A DNA stretch of 64,000 nucleotides from Hydra vulgaris (lineage: Eukaryota > Cnidaria > Hydrozoa > Anthoathecata > Hydridae), in the NCBI RefSeq assembly GCF_038396675.1, contig NC_088926.1, positions 13,370,001-13,434,000 on the forward strand, in the 5' to 3' direction. The notes under the pieces were generated by a model, which was not told the origin of the DNA, searched no databases, and worked only from the letters and a program-made list of their open reading frames with translations. Both the position numbers and the translations under genes were made by a program. This document shows positions 1-21,895 of this stretch, piece by piece. Each line of letters starts with the position of its first letter. Position 1 is the first letter of the stretch.

Positions 1-269
1 TAAAACAATTTTTTTTTTTTCGGACATACATAAACTTAAATGTTCTCAAAACGACTACAAAACCTGGCCAGTTTTTTGCAACTAAATGTTATTTCCGTGG
101 TCAGTAATCGAGAGCGATCGCTCCCGCTTCCCGACCAAGCCTGTATATATATATATATCTATATATTTAAGTTATGATTGCTTTCCTTTATAGTTGTTAA
201 TAAAAAAAAACATTTAAGATTATTTGCATTTTACAGGTAAATAATATACATTGCAAAATAAATTTATTA

Positions 270-10250
<9,981 letters not shown>

Positions 10251-11323
10251 TTTAAAGGTTTTCAATAAATTTATTTAAAAAATAAATTTGCTTAAAATGA
10301 CAGTTAAAAATTGCCAATAGATATCAATGTCGGAACTTCTGAATATCGTGTTAAACGATTTTTTTTGTTGCGATTTTTATAACTTTCGAGCAAATTGCTG
10401 ATTCAGTGTTGTGTGATGCACATGCGCATAACAGTCATCGGAACTTCGAAATTTAGATTTTTTCATTAATTCAGAAAATTAATTATGAAACGTCTACTAT
10501 TAGTATTTTTAGTTGTTTAGTTGTATTTAGAAACTTTTAAAATAATTAAAGAAGTTGTTGTTGAACTAAAACTAAAATTTATGTAGAGCAAAGTAAGTAC
10601 AATTGACCGAGCAGATCATTTTTAAAAGATAGTACAAACTTCTACAACTCGTATTTTTTATTGTTTAGTTGTACTTATAAACTTTTAAAATCATTTAAAG
10701 ATAGAAGTTGTTGCGGTACAGTTTGATGAGGTAAGGAAATAACCAATTTGATCTTGTGACTAATTAATAATGTCAAGACTTAATAATAATGTCAAATTTA
10801 ATAATAATGTCTAACTCAACATTCGTATGCTTAAAGTTTTATCCACACAATTTATTCTACTAAAGTGAAAATCATAGAAACCAAAAAATGAATTCAAATA
10901 AAAAGTTAAGTTGCTTACACTGGAACTTACTTGATAATAATACAGTCTCAGTCACTTCCCAAAATTGTTTTAAAGCAAGACTCAAAAATTTAGGTTTTGC
11001 AAGAATGGGCTTATATGTGGACTATATATTATATAACTTCTACATAGCTCATTTGACTTACTGGATTGCTTTAGTAACCAATTTACACTGCAGTGCTGTG
11101 GCTTGTGGATTGGAAACCACCTCCCCCCCCCCCAAAAAAAAACTGTTAACAGGGCCCTAATTTCTTAAATTTTTCACTAAGCATGGAGTATAGGTTAGCC
11201 ACGGCTCTGTACTATTATGTTTATTTATTTGTATATTTTATGCAGTTAATTCGCGGTAAGCCAAACACCGGTTAACTCGAACTTTTATTACTAAAATGGT
11301 GTAAATTTCATGTTTATACTTGG
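10251..11323. other. upstream flank of VCP
   Basis: This contains the 5' UTR and promoter region of VCP, but no core promoter element could be identified with confidence. A diverged direct duplication of ~65 bp is present (about 10495-10560 and 10640-10710, shared block TTGTTTAGTTGTA). An open frame at 10888-11160 has no recognisable motif and a C-rich tail; it was not accepted as a gene. Confidence 0.5.
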
Positions 11324-12920
11324 ACTATAATCAAAGAAATAACAGGGAAAACAAAAATGACATCTAGCAACCTCCCTAATCGACTGAAAACTGATAAAAG
11401 TGAAATTTTTAATAAAAAAAAAATTGCTGAGAGACTGAATAATTTTTTTATAAATGTTCGGAAAAATTTAGCCAAAGAAATCTCTCCATGTAGCAAAACA
11501 TTTCAGTCTTTTTTTGAAAAAACCAGATTTTATTATGTACAATTCGGAACTTTCCATCGAAAAACTTCGTTCAGCTTTTGACTTGCTTCAGACAAATAAA
11601 AGTCCAGGTCTTGATGAAATTAATGCAAATGTTTTGAAAAGTGTCTTTGTTATCATTGAATTGTCTCTTTTCGTTATTTTCAAACTTTCATTAAAAAACG
11701 GGGACTTTCCTGATTAATTAAAACTTGCTAAAATAATTCCAATTTATAAAAACGGCAACGATTCTTTAGAATCAAACTGCAGACCCATCTCAATTCTTTC
11801 CTGTTTTTCAAAGGTTCTCGAACGTATTATGTATAAAAGAATATATAACTTCATTGATAACAACAATACTTATATGCTAAACAGTTTGGGTTTCGGAGAA
11901 GTCATTGCACTGAGCATGCAGTGATGAATTTGGCTAGCAATATTTTAAAACTATTTGATGACATTAATTATACACTTGGATTTTTTGGTGATTTATCGAA
12001 GGCATTCGACACTATCGATCACGAAATCCTCCTCTATAAATTAAAAAAATATAGAGTTCAAAATTCTAATATAAAATGGCTACAGTCTTATCTACAAAAT
12101 CGTAAACAATGTATGATTTAACTTGTTCGCACTTAGAAGTTATTAGTTATGGTGTCCCTCAGGGCTCAATACTTGGTCCTCTGATGTTTCTCTTATATAT
12201 TAATGACATCCACTTATCCTCTAAATTCCTTAATTTTGTTCTTTTTGCTGATGATACTAATTTTTTTTTTCGGGGTCTAATTTAAAGTTTGTTTTTTCTA
12301 CTGTAAACACAGAGCTAATAAATCTCAATGATTGGTTTAAAGCCAATAAACTGTCCGTAAACATTGATAAAACTAAATACATTCTGTTCACAAAACCTTC
12401 GAAAACTGATAACATACCCCTGAAACTTCCTGATTTATTTATAAACAACATTAAAGTAAAAAGAGTTCATTCAATAAAAATCCTTGGCATAATATTTGAC
12501 AATCATTTTAATTGGAAAAATCATATCCTATTAGTGGAAAACAGCATTTCAAATGCACTTGGGATCCTTTTCAAAACAAAGCACCTTTTGAATATGTGCT
12601 TAAAAAGCTTGTATTTTTCATTTATTCATACCCACATTAGTAATTGCAATATAGCGTGGGCAAGTAATTATTCATCTTCTTTAAAAAAAAAATTATAGCA
12701 AACAATAGCAAGCGAGACGGTTAATTTTGAATGCAGGTAGAGATGCATGCACCAAGCCTTTACTTAAAAAAGTTAATGTTTTAAATATTTATGAACTAAA
12801 CATTTATCAAAGTCTGATATTTATGTTTAAAATATATAACAACATGCTTCCCACATATTTTCAGCCGCATTTCACCTTAATTTTACCTGTATATTTTATA
12901 AGCTGTAATATGTTATAATA
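11324..12920 (+). pseudogene. CR1/Jockey-group LINE reverse transcriptase, degenerate
   Basis: Broken plus-strand frames give, in order, the RT blocks of a non-LTR retrotransposon: NKSPGLDEI (palm entry), LAKIIPIYKNG, NCRPISIL, GDLSKAFDTIDHEIL (first catalytic Asp), GVPQGSILGPLMFLLYIND, LFADDTN (catalytic FADD box), then a thumb region with NTELINLNDWFKANKLS, INIDKTKY-like and LGIIFDNHFNWKNHI. At least five stops or frameshifts interrupt it. The upstream endonuclease domain and a 3' end with tail are not visible, so this is a truncated dead copy. The CR1-like assignment rests on motif style and is less sure than the LINE call. Confidence 0.88.
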
Positions 12921-13193
12921 TGTATAAAACTTCTAATATGTACAAAATTTGTAATATGTATAAAACTTATATAACGTATATTTTAGGATCTTAATAACTA
13001 AAACTTTATTGACATTTTTACGAACATAGGAGCAGGGTGATAAGACGCATTGTCTTCTACTTGCTCCTGTCAGAATATAAAGATTTAATTTTTACAAAAA
13101 ACATTGTAAAATGATTGTTTATTGACGAAACATAGGTATAGATGCCTTCAAATGGAATGTCTCCATAAAAATCCTTAAAAAATATAATAACCA

Positions 13194-13437
13194 CAGTCTC
13201 TTGCAAAAGTTTAGAATCATTTAAGTATTTTAAGGTAAATCCATAGTTTATTGAAAATGACATAAATAAATGATATTCACAAAGCTCAAGTTTAATTTAT
13301 GTTATATACATACATGTGTATGAATATAACATAAATTAAATCTTAGCTTTGTGTATATCATTTGTGTATGTCATTTTCGATAAATTATGGATTTACCTAA
13401 AAATGCTTAACTGGTTCAACACTTTTTCAAGAGACTG
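13194..13437. repeat. long imperfect palindrome (arms ~120 bp)
   Basis: The left arm starting AGTCTCTTGCAAAAG is the inverse of the right arm ending CTTTTTCAAGAGACT. Shared blocks include GGTAAATCCATA, AAAATGACATA and AATTTATGTTATAT, with a centre near 13312. The arms are roughly 80-85% alike by eye. It could be a solo foldback element or a product of inverted duplication. Confidence 0.8.
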
Positions 13438-13965
13438 TAAATGCGTGCATTGCCAATTAACTTAAAACTATTGCCAAAGAAGCTTAAAACTTTAAGCAAC
13501 TTGGTTAAGTCTTAATTTAAACAAAAACTACACTATGACTTTCAAACACATATTACAACTCTTGAAGATCACTACATAATAGTGATCAACCGAAACAGAA
13601 AAAAAAGCCGAAACCGAAACAAATTGAAATTTCGAGCACTCGAAATTTCTGTTTATTTCGGTTTCGTGCTGAAGCTGAAACTGAAACCATTTCGGCAAAT
13701 TTTTTACCGAACCCAATACAGACATTTCAGTTGTTCAGAATTAATTTCATTAGAAGAATTTATCTAAAAATGCAACTTTACATTTTTTATTTTTTTATAC
13801 TCTTATTATGTTAGAACTGCCCAGTCGGCATATCTAGTATTGTAAATACTCGGAGTATTGATCACGTATAACATACCGCCGTTGATACCAGAAAAATACG
13901 CATTTAGTTTTAAGTTTTGAATTCGAGTTCAATACCACTTATTTATCAAAAATACGTATTATTTA

Positions 13966-14015
13966 ATATTTGATCAAAATCGGATACGATATCGTACCCG
14001 ATTTTGATCAAATAT
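13966..14015. repeat. 50-bp near-perfect palindrome centred on ATCGATATCGAT-like core
   Basis: The arms TTTGATCAAAATCGG and CCGATTTTGATCAAA flank TACGATATCGTA. A single mismatched pair interrupts about 25 pairs. It is subterminal in the CCCAGTCGGCA element and could be a protein-binding site or a cruciform. Confidence 0.85.
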
Positions 14016-14206
14016 CAACTTATAACGGAAAAACGAAAATCTTTGCTTTAAAGCGCATGCTTAAACTGAAATTGTGAAAGCAAAATTTAAATCGCCGTGG
14101 ATAGAGTACCGAAAGTCGGTACTATAAGAAAATATTCTTATAGTACCGGAAGCGGGTCCATTGGTTGCAAAAGTCACGTGTGAAAACAAATCCCGATTTT
14201 AGATAA

Positions 14207-14506
14207 TCTTCTATATATATAAAAGGCAATGTGTGTGTGTTTGTTCTCTATAGAAATCCAAACCGCCGGACCGATCTCGATGAAATTTGGCATGGGGGTA
14301 GTCCTCGAGGGGGAGAAGGTTCTTAGCTGGGTTTTGACCCCGTACCCCGACCCCCGGGGTCAAGGGGGCCAAAAAATGGGCCCCCCTGACCCCGGGGTCA
14401 GGGGGGACCATTTTTTGGGCCGATTTTTTGGGCCCATTTTTGTGTACAGATATCAGGTAAGCCAGTTTAAATATTGGCCCGGGCAACGCCGGGTAACTCA
14501 TGCTAG
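14207..14506 (+). mobile_element. non-autonomous mini-Helitron
   Basis: It starts A|TC (TCTTCTATATATATAAAAGG) and ends with a hairpin CCCGG-GCAACG-CCGGG about 10 nt before CTAG|T. These are the Helitron end rules (5' TC, 3' hairpin plus CTRR, insertion between A and T). The ~300-bp interior is GC-rich in an AT-rich neighbourhood, with G/C-run hairpins at 14336-14440. No Rep/helicase is present. The exact 5' end could be 3 nt further right. Confidence 0.75.
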
Positions 14507-14530
14507 TTTGATATAAACGAAATGACATAT

Positions 14531-17500
14531 CAGTTAACAAATTTGAGTATTCTTGCGGCGAAAAAACCACGTGATCATTGCGTAATTAAAAAATAAAAGT
14601 ATCTACCATTATGATATGGGGGCAAACAAACGCGTTGATTTCAGTACAACACTACTTAAACGCTTTGAAAATGTATTATGATTATCAAGAAAAACTATCA
14701 AAAGAGGCTACTGAACGTTATCAAAATAAGTTAGATTTAATAGATAAGCTTTTTATACAACTAATAAAGTTTATTACAGGAAATTTTATATATGGTTACA
14801 TATTAAACACGCTAATACTATTAGTGTGTTTATTTAAGTAAACACACTAATACAGTAATAGTGTGTTTACTTAAACACATTAATAGTTTTTTTAAACACA
14901 TTAATAGTGTGTTTAATATGTAGCCTTTTTTTAACCTTTAAGTAGTCTGTTTAACTGCGATCCCTTTGAAAGATGTTAATTACTTTCATAGTAATTAAAA
15001 GAAAGAATTTTTTTTTTGCGTAGTCATAAATGTGTACTTTAAGTACTTGCTGCAATTGCCCACACAAGTGTCCACACAACCGGTCTGAAGGAATAGATCA
15101 AATTACTTGCCTTACGTACTTTGTCAATATGTCAATAAGTAATACATAAATTACACGGGGATTGCACTTGAAAGTCCGAAAAAAGAACCTCAAGGAACAG
15201 GTGATGACTGTTTATTTGCTTAATGACAACAACTTCAAATGCAACAATTACTTTACATTTTAATAATGATTATAATATGTAAAAAAGAAACTATAATATA
15301 AAATTTCTTTTTTAAATCTGTCGGGATTAGACAGAACAATCTATTTTACAGGCTGAAGAGATTTTACTTGAACGAAATTTAGCATTAAATTACAATTAAC
15401 CTGTGCAAATATGTAAAAAGGAATCATAGAGTTCAATTAATACATCATTTTGAATATATTGCACTGTTTACAGACTAGTCAATAAATAAAACTAAAATAC
15501 TACATATTGATTGCTAATAATATTTAAAAACTAAACATTTTGCTTTAAACTTTCCACAGTGTAATATCTATTCTGTATATTTTTAATATATGTGAAATAA
15601 ATGTTATAAATAAAAAATATTTTTCACAGTATAATAATGAAATGATCAAAATTACTAACTATAACAATTTGAATTATAACATTGTAACATTATTTATAAA
15701 GTTTATAGTAAATGGTATGAGGGTTAACGATACTCCGTCTTGGCTTTTAGAAAATGCTTCGCATTAAGGACTTTTTAACTTCGTTCATGAAGGTACTCTC
15801 TAAAACCAGTGACAACAGCAGAAACTCTACTAAAGAAAATAGATACGATTAATGTTGAAAACATTATTTACACATTAATATCTTATGTATTATGTTAATG
15901 TGAAAAATAAAAAAGTAATTTAAAATGTGACCGAATAAATAACAAAGAAGAAACTTACTTTGTGAGGTTTTTGTGACCTAAGAACAACCCTAAAGATAAA
16001 AAATGCAACAATAAATATATGTTTTAGTTTAAAACATGATTCTTAGCTTTTAGTGAATGATTAGAAGTAGTGATAATCAAGTCTAATAATCATTAATGTT
16101 ACACTTGGGAACTTTGCTTTGAAAACTGCAGGAATAATGCCAAACAAGCGATCTCGTTTTTGCATTTTGATTAAGCAATTTAACTTTAAATACATAATAT
16201 CTATCTACTTCCAAAAATAATTTATGGCTATTTGTTTTGCAATGTTGCATGTGAAAGCAATATTTTCAAAGGTGTAATTATGGTATGTATAATTTAATTA
16301 TACATACCATGATTTGATTATATATTTCTTCCTTTGAATTTCTCCCATCGCTAACTTTTGCAATCAAATATAGTAAAAGTTTTTCCAAAACATCAAACTC
16401 TAAACCTGTTAATGTTACACACTTTTCTTTATACATGTTAATGTTTGCATAACTAAATGGAGAATTTGTCTTTAAATTCAAATCTGATACTTCTTAACGA
16501 TGATTATATGTTTCTTCACATAAATTATTCATTTCTACATATATTGCATCTCTTTTTGGATTCTCAAATGTTGCTTCTCAATTGTTGTTGTTGAATTTAT
16601 TTGTGCACTGTTTTGGTGAATCTGTTATTAAATCAAAACCAATGTCTTTGCTAATCAAATTAAAACCAATGTCTTCACTAAATTCAGTTGTTGTTTCTTG
16701 TTTGTTCAAGACACTAACATCCTCCACTCCAGTCAACGCATTGTTAATATTTATTTGTTCACTGACTTCATCAACTTGAGATTTTTTTGTACACGATATT
16801 CTAAAAAAATATTTGTATGTTTCAGGTATATAGTAAATACAAACACAGGCATTTAAAAAAATATGGTTTGATTCAACTATTTTATTAGCAAGCAAAAGTT
16901 GTACAAATAAATTTGATATTTCATATTAATAAAATTTGTGCTCTACGAGGTATTTAACATTATTTTATCTAAAAAAAGAGCAACAAACGCATAATTTATA
17001 AATGCTTAGTTTTAATGCATAACAAAAATAAATTGCAATTATTACATAAACAGTTTTTACAAAAACATTTTAAGCAACAATATAAACTATATACCAAGAG
17101 AATTTTTTAATCTATTTATTCTCCTTTCATTTAGTGACAACAATCGGTTATGTCATTGGGATGATTCCACTATATTTTTTTTAGCACCTAACATATTCAC
17201 TGATGGAACATAGTAAATATGCTTTTTAAAATTCTCTTTTTTCCTAAAAGAAAAACATACTTACTATGAATAGGAATATAAAAACAAAAAAAATAAGTTA
17301 AAGACAAATTTGTGTTCAAATATTTACATGATTTAAATACAAAACTTACCAGATACAAAATGTTTTGAGCATACATAGATATGTTTTGTATTTGGCGACC
17401 AGAGTTTGTTTTTGCAAGATGAATCAATTCTATATATAGCATTAAGCCACAATCTTCTTCTCTTTGGATCAGCAGGAAAAATACAAAAACTCAAGTTCAG

Positions 17501-17648
17501 ATGACTTTAGACATTGGTTGAACAATAAAAAACACAGCATTTTTTCACCATTTTTGCAATGTTTGCCCCCATATCATAATGGTAGCCGTTTAGTTAGTTA
17601 ATGTGACGTCACGTTCGCCGCAAGGATAAGGAAATTTTAGGATAACTG
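14531..17648 (-). mobile_element. ISL2EU/PHIS-type element with THAP gene remnant
   Basis: Inverted ends CAGTTA...TAACTG are flanked by AT on each side (14529-14530 and 17649-17650), the 2-bp AT duplication of ISL2EU-type elements. Inward the arms share CTTGCGGCGAA and the block TACCATTATGATATGGGG (about 14606 and 17567). The interior encodes THAP and HTH_Tnp_4-like pieces on the minus strand. The catalytic part is missing, so it is non-autonomous. Confidence 0.75.
16278..17540 (-). pseudogene. THAP-domain transposase remnant (N-terminal half)
   Basis: The minus strand from ATG at 17540 reads MVKKCCVFYCSTNV, then after a stop FPADPKRRRLWLNAI and VCSKHFVSG followed by a donor GTAAGT. This has the C2CH pattern of a THAP zinc finger: paired Cys at the start, invariant Trp and Pro, final Cys-x2-His. 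Downstream exons give an acidic linker (16895-16578, with SEQININNALTGVEDVS) and a piece containing SPFSYANINMYKEK and LTGLEFDVLEKLLLYL (16481-16278), which resembles the helix-turn-helix before DDE_Tnp_4 catalytic domains. No DDE domain follows in the element. Confidence 0.68.
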
Positions 17649-17650
17649 AT

Positions 17651-20600
17651 TCTAGTTTTATAATTTTTTATAGGAATTGGAAATTAAAAATTTATTTGTT
17701 AGCAATTGTTAGCAATTGTTGGAAATTAAAAATTTGTTAGCAATGAAAAAATATGTGGTTAATCATCAAAATCTGTGTTCAATCTGTAATAAGAAATCAT
17801 CAAACGTTAATTGGAGGATGTACCTACAAATAACCTATGTTTCCATTGAGTTAAATAAATCAATATAAAGAGTTTGTAATTATTTCCGAAAAATCAAAAA
17901 ATGTAAATTGTAAAATAATTATGGGTGATTTTAGCGATCATGACATTAATTAGAGTAAGACTTGAAGGGTCTGGTGAACTATAGTACTGTTACATTCAAG
18001 TATTTGATTGATCAATATATATAATCGATTGGTTGTATATATTGATAGCTACCTCATACAAAATATAATTGAGTCAACGTTTTCAAAATCTATCTACAAT
18101 ATCAAAATTTAAACCACCACACTTGGTCCAATTTTAGGTATATGGTAACCATTTAAATTCTTAAGTAAATTTTAGAGCTTTAGTTTAGTAACAGAAACAA
18201 GATTTATCTTGACAATGCAAAACAAACAAGTTTTGTAGAAAAACAAGATCTTTCTCAGTTTGTCAAAATCAATTAAAACCCTATGAAAAACAGATGTTTT
18301 TTGCATGTAGGAAATGCTAACAAATATTTTAAAAGCCCAAATAAGGTTAAAAAAGCATAGTTTTTAATTATTTCCAGTCTCAAATAAACAAGATTGCATT
18401 AAAAAACTATATTCATATACTTAATTATGTTACTTCCATATCTTTGTGATTGCCTATTAATCATCTTTTTAAGGGGAAAAATTGAATAAACGCCTTATTA
18501 AAGCGTTATGTACAATATAAAATGGATTATTAATGTGGGTAGGTTCAATGTTTTCCCCTTACAATTATGGTTATGACGCTATTGCAAAACTAATGATACA
18601 GAGTTTGAATGATTAAGAAATTTTAAAATTTACATAAAATTATTATTTTTTAATAATTAATTTGAAAAAGTAATAAATTCTTACATAATTAATATATTCC
18701 ACATAATAGCTTTTTTTGTATTTATATAAATTAGTGACTATATTGAGATTAAATCAAGTGTTAAAAATATTATAAAAAATACTAAATAAATAAAACGCTA
18801 TTAAAAATATACATAATAATTATAGTTATCAAAAGTTATAAATCTGGAAAATTGTTGAAATTATACAATGGAATGCAAAGTCCTATGGTTTACCTTCTCG
18901 TGGTGCATTTCGTTAAATAAGTTAGATGAGTTTAATACTTTTCTAATTTATGAACTAAAAACCAAGGCAATATTAGCTTATAAAAGATATTATTAGTAGT
19001 CTAGTCTAGCGGTATGTCACTGGGGCTTCGATGTCAGCCACCTGGGTTCAATACCCGGCTGGATCAAAGTGAATTTTGATTCCAGTTTACCATATTTGTT
19101 TAAATTGGAGCCTTAAATTGAAATTCTACTTGAGAACAGGTCCTTATTGTAAAGCAGCAATTCTAATTTTTAACATGGTTATCCTTTATAAATATTCAGA
19201 ATCGTTATTATTATTTATAAAGTAAGTCCATTGAGTCAATTCACTAATTTATTCAATGGACTGAAAAATTACATTAAACAGGTAATTTTTGATTTCATTA
19301 TTATTTTATCAATAAATACTCAATAGCTTAATGAAATGCGAAGGTTTTATTAATGATATACAATAACCCTAACTTTTAGGTGTCATCCATTAAAAACATT
19401 TATTCAATTTTTTAATTGCTTTCATATGTGTATCTGGTATATGGGGAGGGTCAATTATAGAAGTACATACCAGGGTGTCCCAAAAAAACACTTTTTTAAA
19501 AATTTTAATGTTTCTCTACTGATTCCTAATCTATAGGCCTTAAATGACTCCTTAATTATGATTATTACTATTATGTCTTGGCCTGTCCTCAAGAAAGAAC
19601 AATTTTAAAGTTTTAATTTATAAAGATAAAAAAAACATTGTTTGCTCTGCACCAACACATAGTTTTTAAAAATCTAATAAATTTTGTCTTTTTTATATAA
19701 ATTGATTTTTGCTGAAAAATTATTTTTTACATATTATTTTATATACCATGCAAAAAGCAGGCAAGTTTCCTAATGCATTGCAAAAAAGTGTAGGCTCCTT
19801 AACTTATTTTCTACCAAAAAAAAAATATATATGAAAAACTTTATTCCAAAATAATATTTAAATGAATGAAAAGAAGTTATCTTAGGTGGTTAAGGTAACT
19901 AAAACTCCACACCTCCCTCAGCTACTGTGTGTCTATTGCTATTCTACTGCCCCAATGCTGCTTTTAATTTTTCATTTACCATCGATTGCTGTTATTTTAA
20001 TTATAATTGTTTTAAAATTGGTAAAAAATTGATAGAGCAACTAAAAAAAAATGTGTACTTATCTGTTGCAGTAACCACTATAATTTTCAAGAAATAATTG
20101 TAGAAATACATTAGGTACTATGTACATTATACAATAATGAATATAGTACATTAATGTATAATGTACTTATACATTAGGTACCTATGTAGTACTGTTCCAA
20201 AACATTTAAATATATAAGTAAAAAGTAGTTTAAATATATAGGAGATTTTTAGTGCATTTCAATTATGAATCATCTCATACTTCATTTTGATAACTATTAG
20301 AACAGATTACCACAAGGCTAAATATTAGTTAAAGCATTAAGCAAATTACAGACTCAGTGAGATGCATACTATTTAGAGGAGGGTCTAAATTTTATGTGTG
20401 CGAACTTTATGGAAGACCCCATACTTGTGTCTATTACCAGTGATGTTATCCAGAAGTGATTTGGGACCACTGGTTCCAAGATAACTTTTTGAAACAATAA
20501 AATACGTTGACTGTATGTTGACTGTCACTGTATGTAATGAAAATAGCTTATAATTATACTATATTATTAACTAATACAAACTGTAGTTTAGATGAAACAT

Positions 20601-21119
20601 TTAAACGCCTGTATACTGGTAGAGAAAGGTACAAAAAAGAAATAACAAAATTACCAGTAAGGATCTACTTTGTAATATTACCAGTAAACTAAACTTCTTA
20701 CCTTAATATTGTTTAGTTCAAATTTTCTGTAACTGTTAGCTAATGATTAACAAAGTAAATTTCAAATAATGAAAATTTACTAAATTAAACCATACTTCAA
20801 CAGAAAGCCAACTCAAACTGGAATTAGAAGAACTAAAGAAAAAGGAAAAACAGAATATAATAAAAAGTACTTGTTTAAACTTGTAACAAAATAATAATAA
20901 AATAACAAATTTAAACTTCGGGTTAAAAATTATATTAAGTTCAAAAAATTCTAAAATTATATGTTAATTTTTCTATGGAAGATGTTAACCATAAAATAAA
21001 TTATTTACCTATCTTTAAATAACATATATTTAAGAATAAAATGACAACTATTTTACTTTGAAAGTTTTATTTGTTTTAATTACTCATGAACTTTGAAAAA
21101 TGAAACATGAAACTCTAAA
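17651..21119. other. MULE interior without recognisable genes
   Basis: AT-rich DNA belonging to the Mutator-like element or older insertions in it. It includes the tRNA-like SINE relic near 19000-19075, one possible transposon end CAGGGTGTCCCAAAAAAAC at about 19471, and a set of inverted repeats at about 20107-20190 built from GTACATTATAC/GTATAATGTAC and TAGGTAC. No coding exon was identified. Confidence 0.55.
19003..19075 (+). repeat. tRNA-derived SINE head / pseudo-tRNA
   Basis: An A-box-like TAGCGGTATGTC and a B-box GGTTCAATACC lie at RNA polymerase III spacing. A five-pair T-arm (CTGGG-TTCAATA-CCCGG) is followed by CTGGATC. The acceptor and anticodon stems pair poorly, so it is not a functional tRNA. 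It is probably the head of a tRNA-derived SINE or an old tRNA pseudogene. Confidence 0.6.
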
Positions 21120-21895
21120 TTCTAAATCTAAAATCTAAATCTGAAATTTAAAAAATCTAAAGCTCTAAAAATTCTAGTGAAAATTACTTTCGGCTAAAAA
21201 CAAAAACAAAAAACTCTAAACTATTTTAAAATTTTATAGATAAATCTGAAAATTTAAAAAATCTAAAGCTCTAAAAATTTTAGTGAAAATTATTTGTTGT
21301 TAAAAACTCTAAACTATCTAAAGCTCTAAAAATTTTAGTGAAAATTATTTGTTGTTAAAAACTCTAAACTATCTAAAGCTCTAAAAATTTCAGTGAAAAT
21401 TATTTGTTGTTAAAAACTCTAAACTATCTAAAGCTCTAAAAATTTTAGTGAAAATTATTTGTTGTTAAAAACTCTAAACTATCTAAAGCTCTAAAAATTT
21501 CAGTGAAAATTATTTGTTGTTAAAAACTCTAAACTATCTAAAGCTCTAAAAATTTTAGTGAAAATTATTTGTTGTTAAAAACTCTAAACTATCTAAAGCT
21601 CTAAAAATTTTAGTGAAAATTATTTGTTGTTAAAAACTCTAAACTATCTAAAGCTCTAAAAATTTCAGTGAAAATTATTTGTTGTTAAAAACTCTAAACT
21701 ATCTAAAGCTCTAAAAATTTTAGTGAAAATTATTTGTTGTTAAAAACTCTAAACTATCTAAAGCTCTAAAAATTTCAGTGAAAATTATTTTTTGTTAAAA
21801 ACTCCAAACTATCAAAAGCTCTAAAAATTCTAGTGAAAATTATTTGTGTATGTAAAAGAAAAAACTCTTAACTACCTAAAGCTCTAAAAATTCTA
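21120..21895. repeat. 55-bp satellite array with 275-bp higher-order period
   Basis: Units of exactly 55 bp (starts at 21306, 21361, 21416, 21471, 21526, 21581, 21636, 21691, 21746) contain AAAGCTCTAAAAATTT and GAAAATTATTTGTTG. The variable base in TTTTAG/TTTCAG runs T,T,C,T,C,T,T,C,T,C from 21251, so a five-unit block is repeated twice. Both array edges are diverged. Units are direct with no unique spacers, so it is not CRISPR-like. Confidence 0.95.

Noticed and set aside
10888..11160. 90-codon open frame as a small gene
   Set aside because: No recognisable motif; it ends in a C-run/A-run tail (PPPKKK) typical of chance frames.
14611..14841. 76-codon frame near the left end of the ISL2EU-type element
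   Set aside because: It starts inside the inverted repeat, on the strand opposite to the THAP gene, and has no family motif.
19003..19075. Functional tRNA gene
   Set aside because: The T-arm and polymerase III boxes are present but the acceptor and anticodon stems do not pair properly.
21120..21895. CRISPR-like regular repeat array
   Set aside because: The 55-bp units abut directly and have no unique spacers; the setting is eukaryotic.
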